DNA from: Limisphaerales bacterium
GTDB taxonomy: Bacteria > Verrucomicrobiota > Verrucomicrobiae > Limisphaerales > UBA11358
Direction of reading: 5' to 3'
DNA length: 5,718 nucleotides
Assembly (NCBI GenBank): GCA_003152145.1
Contig: PLZL01000163.1
Location: forward strand, 1 to 5,718
The notes beneath the pieces were generated by a model, which was not told the origin of the DNA, searched no databases, and saw only the letters and a program-made list of their open reading frames with translations. The position numbers and the translations under genes were made by a program. Positions 1-3,715 of the stretch are shown here, piece after piece (positions within the stretch are counted from its first letter, which is position 1; the number at the start of each line of letters is the position of its first letter).

Positions 1-68
1 GCCTCGGCAAGGGCGCGACGCTGGTAAATGAAAAACAGGAAAAAGCCGTGGCTGCACCGGCGAAGTAA
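1..68 (+). CDS. C-terminal fragment of an unidentified protein (5' end outside window)
   Basis: An open frame enters from the left edge (first full codon at base 3) and ends at TAA 66-68. The visible tail is 21 residues, LGKGATLVNEKQEKAVAAPAK. It is Lys/Ala-rich and looks like a flexible C-terminal extension. No domain can be recognised, so no function is proposed. The main support for a real gene is that a strong intrinsic terminator on the same strand follows 22 bases after the stop. The fragment is too short to rule out a chance frame. Confidence 0.5.
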   Translation, partial: LGKGATLVNEKQEKAVAAPAK

Positions 69-90
69 TTCCGCGAACAAAATTTTTGCT

Positions 91-118
91 AAGGCGGGGC
101 GAAAGCCTCGCTTTTTTT
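91..118 (+). terminator. Rho-independent terminator of the left-edge gene
   Basis: The stem GCGGGGC (94-100) pairs with GCCTCGC (105-111) through seven base pairs, one of them G-U, closed by a GAAA tetraloop of the stable GNRA type. Seven T residues follow at 112-118. The AAG at 91-93 can extend the stem into the T-run. This is a textbook intrinsic terminator in the plus direction. In the minus direction the hairpin is followed only by CTTAGCAAAAATTTT, so it would be a poor terminator for the macro-domain gene coming the other way. Confidence 0.85.
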
Positions 119-122
119 GTTT

Positions 123-171
123 GGTGGGGTGAGCGTCCTCGCGAGCCGGTTCGTCAGCACCTCGCCCCACC
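123..171. repeat. Long imperfect inverted repeat, possible REP-like interspersed element
   Basis: GGTGGGGTGAG (123-133) is complementary to CTCGCCCCACC (161-171) over 11 positions with one G-T pair. The 27-base loop contains the perfect palindrome CTCGCGAG (138-145). The element fills the gap between the plus-strand terminator and the stop of the convergent macro-domain gene. On the minus strand it is followed by A-rich, not T-rich, sequence, so it is not a standard terminator for that gene, although it could protect a transcript 3' end. From memory, related GAGCGTC..GCGAGCC palindromes recur between genes in Verrucomicrobiota. That part is recollection, not something the window shows. Confidence 0.5.
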
Positions 172-173
172 GA

Positions 174-701
174 TTAAATCTCCTGCAAGGCCATCCTGTA
201 AATTTCCAGCGCATTCGCGCCGAAGCAAACCAAAATCACCTTTTCCACCGGCTGGTTCCCCTCCAGAAAATCTTTCGTCTCGCGAACGGCTATCCGCGCC
301 GCGCGATCCATCGGAAAACCGTAAGCGCCGGCGCTGATGCACGGAAAGGCGGCGGTTTTGATTGCGTGTTGCTCAACGAGCGTGAAACAACTTCGATAAC
401 AACTCGCGAGCAATTCATCCTCGCCGTGGTCGCCGCCGTGCCAGACCGGACCGACTGTGTGGATGACCCATTTGGCGGGGAGTTTGTAGCCGCTCGTGAT
501 TTTGGCGTGGCTCGTGGGGCAGCCGCCGAGTGTGCGACATTCTGCCAGCAATTCCGGACCGGCGGCGCGATGGATGGCGCCGTCCACGCCGCCGCCGCCG
601 AGCAACGTCGTGTTCGCGGCATTCACAATCGCCTCCACGCGCTGTTGCGTGATGTCGCCGGCGATGGCTGCGATGCGGTTGGAAATGGACTCTATGACCA
701 T
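174..701 (-). CDS. Macro-domain protein, probable O-acetyl-ADP-ribose deacetylase / ADP-ribosyl hydrolase
   Basis: The 175-residue protein is one macro domain of the MacroD/YmdB type. This family binds ADP-ribose and hydrolyses O-acetyl-ADP-ribose or mono-ADP-ribose esters on proteins in the cytoplasm. Visible motifs in order are GDIT (15-18, adenine-contacting Asp16), VNAAN (26-30, with Asn27 and Asn30 at the active site), the glycine-rich GGGGVDGAIHRAAG (35-48, with Asp40 and the distal-ribose loop), HTVGPVW (81-87), and the phosphate loop ISAGAYGFP (122-130). All expected catalytic positions are present and the length is normal for a single-domain member. I chose the ATG at 701, 7 bases after the hisS stop. 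The frame also opens upstream at a TTG (740), but this would overlap hisS by 32 bases and add 13 residues unlike the family. No good Shine-Dalgarno precedes the ATG, and translational coupling to hisS is likely. Confidence 0.92.
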   Translation of the reverse strand: MVIESISNRIAAIAGDITQQRVEAIVNAANTTLLGGGGVDGAIHRAAGPELLAECRTLGGCPTSHAKITSGYKLPAKWVIHTVGPVWHGGDHGEDELLASCYRSCFTLVEQHAIKTAAFPCISAGAYGFPMDRAARIAVRETKDFLEGNQPVEKVILVCFGANALEIYRMALQEI

Positions 702-708
702 GAATTTT

Positions 709-1962
709 TCACAGGTGATTCGCCGTATCAGCCACCCCAACGACGATTTCCTTCCGCGACCTTAAATCACGTATGCGGACATAATCGCAGTTTTCGAGCT
801 GCACGATGTTCGCCACCTTCAATTCCTGCGCGCGTTTAAACTGTTTGTCCGGCTTGGCGGGCGTGAGCGGATATTCCACGGCAAATCCGCCGGCGCGCAA
901 ATCGTGAATGAGCTTCAGCGATTGTGCGCGCAGGCATTCATCTTCGATCAAAACGAAAACGTCCGTGGTGGTGTCGAATTTCGGCAGCAGGCCGCGCGCC
1001 TTGAGCAGTTCCAGCAGCACCACGTCGCCCATGCCGAAGCCGAGCGCGGGCAAATCCACCTTGCCGCCGCTGATGAGTTTGACCAGGTTGTCGTAGCGTC
1101 CGCCGCCGGCAATGGCGCGGAACTCGCCTTTGGCATCGAACGCTTCAAACACCACCCCGGTGTAATACGCCAGCCCGCGAATGACGTGGTAATCCACCTT
1201 CACGAAATCCTTCAGTCCGCGCGCGGCAAGATTTTGCAGAATGCTTTCGAGTTCGACGGTCGGTTTGCCGGATTCGATGAATTGATTTACTTCCGCGAGA
1301 GAAAATCCGAGCGAGGACAATTTCTTTTCGGTTTCTTCAGACGGGGTTCGTTCCAATTTATCAATCACCTGATAAAAGGCGTAAGCGTCACTTGTATTAT
1401 TTCTGCCTTCTGCCTTCTGCCATCTGCCTTCAAAAAATTCCTGCCACGCATTTCTGCTGCTCAAGCGAATGATGAAATCTTTTTCGGTCAAACCAAATGC
1501 GCGCAGCGCGTCAATGAGCAGCGCAATCAATTCCGCATCCGCCGCCGGGTCGTTTTCTCCAATCAAATCCGCATTGAACTGGAAATGTTCGCGCAGGCGG
1601 CCTTTCTGCTGGCGCTCGTAGCGGAAAAGTTGCGGGACGGCGAACCACTTGACGGGCTTTTTGTAATTGCGTTCGTGCGCGGCAATCATGCGCGCGAGCG
1701 TCGGTGTCATTTCGGGCCGCAACGCGACGGCGCGGTCGCCCTTGTCCACGAAGTTGTAAAGCTGGCCGACGATTTCCCCGCCGCTTTTGGTGGTGAAGAG
1801 TTCGAGCGATTCGAGTGGCGGGCCGTCGTATTCGCGGAAATTGTAGCGCCGTGCGACGGTGCGCCATTTTTCAAAAATGTATTGACGCGCGTCGGCGCTC
1901 CACACATCGGCATGGGGAATGGGTTCGGGATAAAAATCGCGAAAGCCGGGCAATCGTTCCAT
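709..1962 (-). CDS. hisS: Histidine--tRNA ligase (HisRS)
   Basis: A class II aminoacyl-tRNA synthetase of 417 residues, normal for the family. It activates histidine with ATP and charges tRNA-His. Visible parts are the motif 1 region with ALRPEMT (80-86), motif 2 RYERQQKGRLREHFQ (114-128), the histidine-specific HisA motif IRGLAYYTG (261-269, with catalytic Arg262), the glycine-rich GGGRYDNLV (286-294), motif 3 LGFGMGDVVL (307-316), and a C-terminal anticodon-binding domain from about 332. Two signatures differ from the E. coli type: LAYY instead of LDYY, and GMGD instead of the GLER form. From memory both are shared by plant organellar HisRS, so this is a natural subfamily rather than a decayed enzyme. 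Residues 178-187 (EGRWQKAEGR) are encoded by a 7-bp tandem repeat. The ATG at 1962 gives the standard N-terminus (LPGFRDFYP); no Shine-Dalgarno is seen. It lies 130 bp after the HU-family gene and is followed at once by the macro-domain gene. Confidence 0.97.
   Translation of the reverse strand: MERLPGFRDFYPEPIPHADVWSADARQYIFEKWRTVARRYNFREYDGPPLESLELFTTKSGGEIVGQLYNFVDKGDRAVALRPEMTPTLARMIAAHERNYKKPVKWFAVPQLFRYERQQKGRLREHFQFNADLIGENDPAADAELIALLIDALRAFGLTEKDFIIRLSSRNAWQEFFEGRWQKAEGRNNTSDAYAFYQVIDKLERTPSEETEKKLSSLGFSLAEVNQFIESGKPTVELESILQNLAARGLKDFVKVDYHVIRGLAYYTGVVFEAFDAKGEFRAIAGGGRYDNLVKLISGGKVDLPALGFGMGDVVLLELLKARGLLPKFDTTTDVFVLIEDECLRAQSLKLIHDLRAGGFAVEYPLTPAKPDKQFKRAQELKVANIVQLENCDYVRIRDLRSRKEIVVGVADTANHL
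1401..1431. repeat. Heptanucleotide tandem repeat (TTCTGCC) inside hisS
   Basis: Three perfect copies of TTCTGCC (1401-1407, 1408-1414, 1415-1421) are followed by a fourth with one change (ATCTGCC, 1422-1428) and the start of a fifth (TTC). On the coding strand the unit is GGCAGAA. Three units equal 21 bases, so the array can be read without breaking the hisS frame. It encodes HisRS residues 178-187 in the region between the catalytic core and the following helices. It resembles the heptamer STRR microsatellites described in cyanobacteria. Confidence 0.85.
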
Positions 1963-2046
1963 GGCCCAAAATTAAAGCACGCACGGCGAAAAGAGAAGGC
2001 GAATCAGTAATTCAACCGGGGCTGCGGAACTGAAGCGATGAAACAC

Positions 2047-2092
2047 CGGGGCGATGAGACGCCGATTTCCCGAACCACACTTCAACGCCCCG
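2047..2092 (-). other. Stem-loop immediately after the HU-family gene
   Basis: CGGGGCG (2047-2053) is the exact reverse complement of CGCCCCG (2086-2092), with three more possible pairs inside after one mismatch. The hairpin begins directly after the stop of the HU-family gene. Downstream on the minus strand the sequence is only mildly T-rich (GTGTTTC), so it is a weak or factor-assisted terminator, or a 3'-end stabiliser, and some read-through into hisS is possible. Confidence 0.35.
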
Positions 2093-2392
2093 TCATGCCT
2101 TGGGTGTGAGCTTGAGGACGTCAATCCGCATTTCCTTGCCGGCCTTGAATTTCACGGTGGCGCGAGCGGGGATGGACACGTCGGCCTCCGGTTTGTTGGG
2201 ATTGCGACCGACGCGCGCCTTGCGGATTTTGATTTCGAAGACGCCGAAGTTGCGCAGTTCCACCTTGTCGCCCTTGGAGAGCGCCTCGGCGATGTGGTCC
2301 AGCGTTTTTTGCACCACGTCGAAAACCTGCTGCTGGGTGAGGCCGGTTTCCCCGCTGATGCGGGTGACGAGGTTGCGTTTGGTTAGTGTCAT
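2093..2392 (-). CDS. HU/IHF-family DNA-binding protein
   Basis: A 99-residue histone-like protein of the normal size for the family. Such proteins form dimers that bind and bend DNA in the nucleoid. The N-terminal helices (4-40, with TKRNLVTRISGETGLTQQQV) form the dimer body. The family signature runs from about LRNFGVFEIKIRKARVGRNP (46-65), with the DNA-intercalating proline at 65 in the RNP tip of the arm, and the last strand and helix follow (77-94). The arm sequence looks slightly more IHF-like than HU-like, but the two cannot be told apart here. The ATG at 2392 was chosen because the family sequence begins there; the frame stays open further upstream through the peptidase gene but encodes nothing family-like. 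No Shine-Dalgarno is present; the leader is A-rich. The gene starts 26 bp after the stop of the C1 peptidase gene, so the two may be co-transcribed. Confidence 0.93.
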   Translation of the reverse strand: MTLTKRNLVTRISGETGLTQQQVFDVVQKTLDHIAEALSKGDKVELRNFGVFEIKIRKARVGRNPNKPEADVSIPARATVKFKAGKEMRIDVLKLTPKA

Positions 2393-2418
2393 GATGTTTT
2401 TGTTTTTGGTTTCTGAAT

Positions 2419-3183
2419 TTACTGGACAATGCGGACGGTCCAAAAATCGCCGGCCAGGCCGGCGTCGGTGACATAGGCGTAGGGCAGGGTGAAATAGCCC
2501 TTCATTCCCCAGCCGGCACCCCACGAATTGCGGACGACGAACCATTGCTTCGCATCGTCGTAGCCGACGCCGGCCACCGCGTGGCCGCCGATGACTGCAT
2601 CACCACTTCGGGGCAGCGAGGCATGGCCGGTTTTGGCGACCGACGCGCTTTCAAAATTTTCATAAACCGTAAAGCCAAAGATAAACGGATAACCCGAAGC
2701 GAGGCAACCCTTGAGCTGGCTCAACGTCTGCGTCACGCGCTGATACAAGACCACCTTGTATTTGCGGGCGTCGGCGTAGCATTTCGCGGACGGTTTGGTT
2801 TTGAAGCGGGCGATGGCATACGGCCATTCCGTTTCGGGACAATCGCCCTGCCTGGCGACGCTCTTGATGCCGTCGCGGATTTGCGCGCCGCTGTCCGAGG
2901 TCACCGAGTGCTCGATGACGCGCTCGTTGTAATAAATGAACAACCGCGACGGCGTGAAATCCGGCGCGAGCTTCTGTTTCAGCCGGTCGAACTGGATCGC
3001 GCCGGCGATGGCATTGGCCGTGCAACTGCCGAGTTGTCCCTGATTGTAAACCGGCGGGCATTGCGGGCGCAGATCCGCCTTCGCGGGCAGCACCCCGGCC
3101 AATTCCACCGGTGCGGCGTAGGGTTGGTCGCGGTGGTCCGGCAAATCGGGCAGCCACCCGTAGCGGGACACTTTGAAACGCAT
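2419..3183 (-). CDS. Papain-family (C1A) cysteine peptidase
   Basis: A 254-residue protein with a complete papain-type active site: oxyanion-hole Gln48 and nucleophile Cys54 in NQGQLGSCTANAIAG (47-61), catalytic His201 in GGHAVAGVGYDD (199-210), and Asn219 in VRNSWGAGWGMKGYF (217-231). The N-terminus (YGWLPDLPDHRDQPY, 8-22) and DLRP (37-40) are typical of a bacterial C1 subgroup that lacks the long inhibitory propeptide of plant and animal papains. No signal peptide or membrane segment is visible, so it is probably cytoplasmic. The substrate is unknown. The ATG at 3183 has a modest CAGGA Shine-Dalgarno 4 bases upstream. The gene is transcribed divergently from the BlaI-type repressor and shares its 154-bp control region, so it may be in the same regulon, but this is inference. 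No catalytic residue is missing, so activity is expected. Confidence 0.93.
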   Translation of the reverse strand: MRFKVSRYGWLPDLPDHRDQPYAAPVELAGVLPAKADLRPQCPPVYNQGQLGSCTANAIAGAIQFDRLKQKLAPDFTPSRLFIYYNERVIEHSVTSDSGAQIRDGIKSVARQGDCPETEWPYAIARFKTKPSAKCYADARKYKVVLYQRVTQTLSQLKGCLASGYPFIFGFTVYENFESASVAKTGHASLPRSGDAVIGGHAVAGVGYDDAKQWFVVRNSWGAGWGMKGYFTLPYAYVTDAGLAGDFWTVRIVQ

Positions 3184-3269
3184 GAATTCCTGTTATCAAA
3201 ATCCGCGGAAAATGTCCAGTAAAATCAGCTTATCTAAAGCCAATTCTCAGGGCGGTTCAAAATAATATG

Positions 3270-3298
3270 TTGACACCTATGGATTACTATTGTAATCT
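3270..3298 (+). promoter_or_regulatory. Promoter of the BlaI/M56 operon
   Basis: A perfect -35 box TTGACA (3270-3275) is followed by a 17-base spacer and a -10-like TAATCT (3293-3298, three of six consensus positions). Transcription would start near 3305, giving a leader of about 33 bases before the ATG at 3338. The operator-like palindrome at 3282-3297 covers the spacer and most of the -10 box. A consensus -35 with ideal spacing and a weak -10 fits a promoter controlled mainly by a repressor. For the divergent peptidase gene only a poor candidate is seen on the minus strand (TTGAAC with a weak -10 around 3228-3256). Confidence 0.65.
3282..3297. promoter_or_regulatory. BlaI/MecI-type operator 1
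   Basis: GATTACTATTGTAATC is a perfect 6-bp inverted repeat around TATT. It matches the ATTAC-N4-GTAAT pattern also seen in operator 2 and the dyad type bound by BlaI/MecI winged-helix dimers (TACA..TGTA half-sites). It lies between the -35 and -10 boxes and overlaps the -10, so bound repressor would block RNA polymerase. Confidence 0.75.
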
Positions 3299-3309
3299 TT
3301 GAAAAATCA

Positions 3310-3323
3310 ATTACAAATGTAAT
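3310..3323. promoter_or_regulatory. BlaI/MecI-type operator 2
   Basis: ATTACAAATGTAAT is a perfect 5-bp inverted repeat around AAAT and contains the canonical TACA-N2-TGTA core of BlaI/MecI operators. Its centre is 27 bp from that of operator 1, close to the predicted transcription start and 14 bases before the repressor ATG. Two spaced dyads before the repressor gene is the usual arrangement in bla and mec systems, where each dyad binds one repressor dimer. Confidence 0.78.
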
Positions 3324-3337
3324 CAAATGAATGCGCG

Positions 3338-3715
3338 ATGAAAACCGTTCCGAGAATCTCAGAAACCGAGTGGGAAGTCATGCGGGTGGTATGGACCAAG
3401 GCACCCTGCACGGCGGACGAAGTCATCACGGCGCTCGTCCGCGCCGATCGCTCGTGGCATCCCAAGACCATCAAGACCTTTCTCAACCGGCTGACGGGGA
3501 AGAAGGCGCTGGGCTTTCGGAAGGAGGGGCGTGCATATCTCTACCGACCGCTGGTTACGGAAGACGAATGTGTCAGCGCCGCGAGTGAGACGTTCCTCGA
3601 ACGTGTATTTGGCGGCGCGCTCAAACCCATGCTGGCGCATTTTGTGGAGCGCAAAAAACTTTCGGCTGAAGAAGTCCGGGAATTGAAAAAGCTGCTCAAA
3701 CAAAAGGCGCCATGA
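3338..3715 (+). CDS. BlaI/MecI/CopY-family transcriptional repressor
   Basis: A 125-residue repressor of normal length. The N-terminal winged helix (about 5-72) includes ISETEWEVMRVVW (7-19), the recognition helix HPKTIKTFLNRLTGKKAL (41-58) and the wing GFRKEGRAYLYRPL (59-72). The C-terminal part (76-125) is the helical dimerisation domain. In S. aureus BlaI, induction follows cleavage at Asn101-Phe102; here the matching bond is His101-Phe102 in the same local context (LAHFVERKKLSAEE), so regulated cleavage is plausible. The ATG at 3338 gives the standard N-terminus; an ATG at 3331 is in another frame. No Shine-Dalgarno is seen. The stop overlaps the M56 start as ATGA, which implies coupled translation. 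The operators directly upstream imply autorepression. The link to beta-lactams cannot be assumed because the partner lacks a penicillin-binding sensor. Confidence 0.95.
   Translation: MKTVPRISETEWEVMRVVWTKAPCTADEVITALVRADRSWHPKTIKTFLNRLTGKKALGFRKEGRAYLYRPLVTEDECVSAASETFLERVFGGALKPMLAHFVERKKLSAEEVRELKKLLKQKAP

Noticed and set aside
702..740. Upstream TTG start for the macro-domain protein
   Set aside because: It would overlap hisS by 32 bases and add residues not seen in the family; the ATG at 701 fits better.
117..839. A 240-codon open frame on the plus strand across the macro-domain gene and the hisS end
   Set aside because: It is antisense to two confident genes, starts inside the palindromic repeat and shows no protein family features.
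1963..1990. TTTAAT eight bases before the hisS ATG as a -10 box for a leaderless transcript
   Set aside because: No matching -35 is visible and AT-rich hexamers are common upstream of starts; not enough to call.
904..2010. A 368-codon open frame on the plus strand, antisense to hisS
   Set aside because: It lies fully opposite a well-supported hisS, has no recognisable domain, and is a typical shadow frame of GC-rich coding DNA.
2393..2545. Longer N-terminus for the HU-family protein
   Set aside because: The extra 51 codons overlap the peptidase gene and are not family-like; the HU fold begins at the ATG at 2392.
3331..3588. Small open frame beginning at ATG 3331
   Set aside because: It is out of frame with, and inside, the BlaI-family gene, whose protein sequence is unambiguous.
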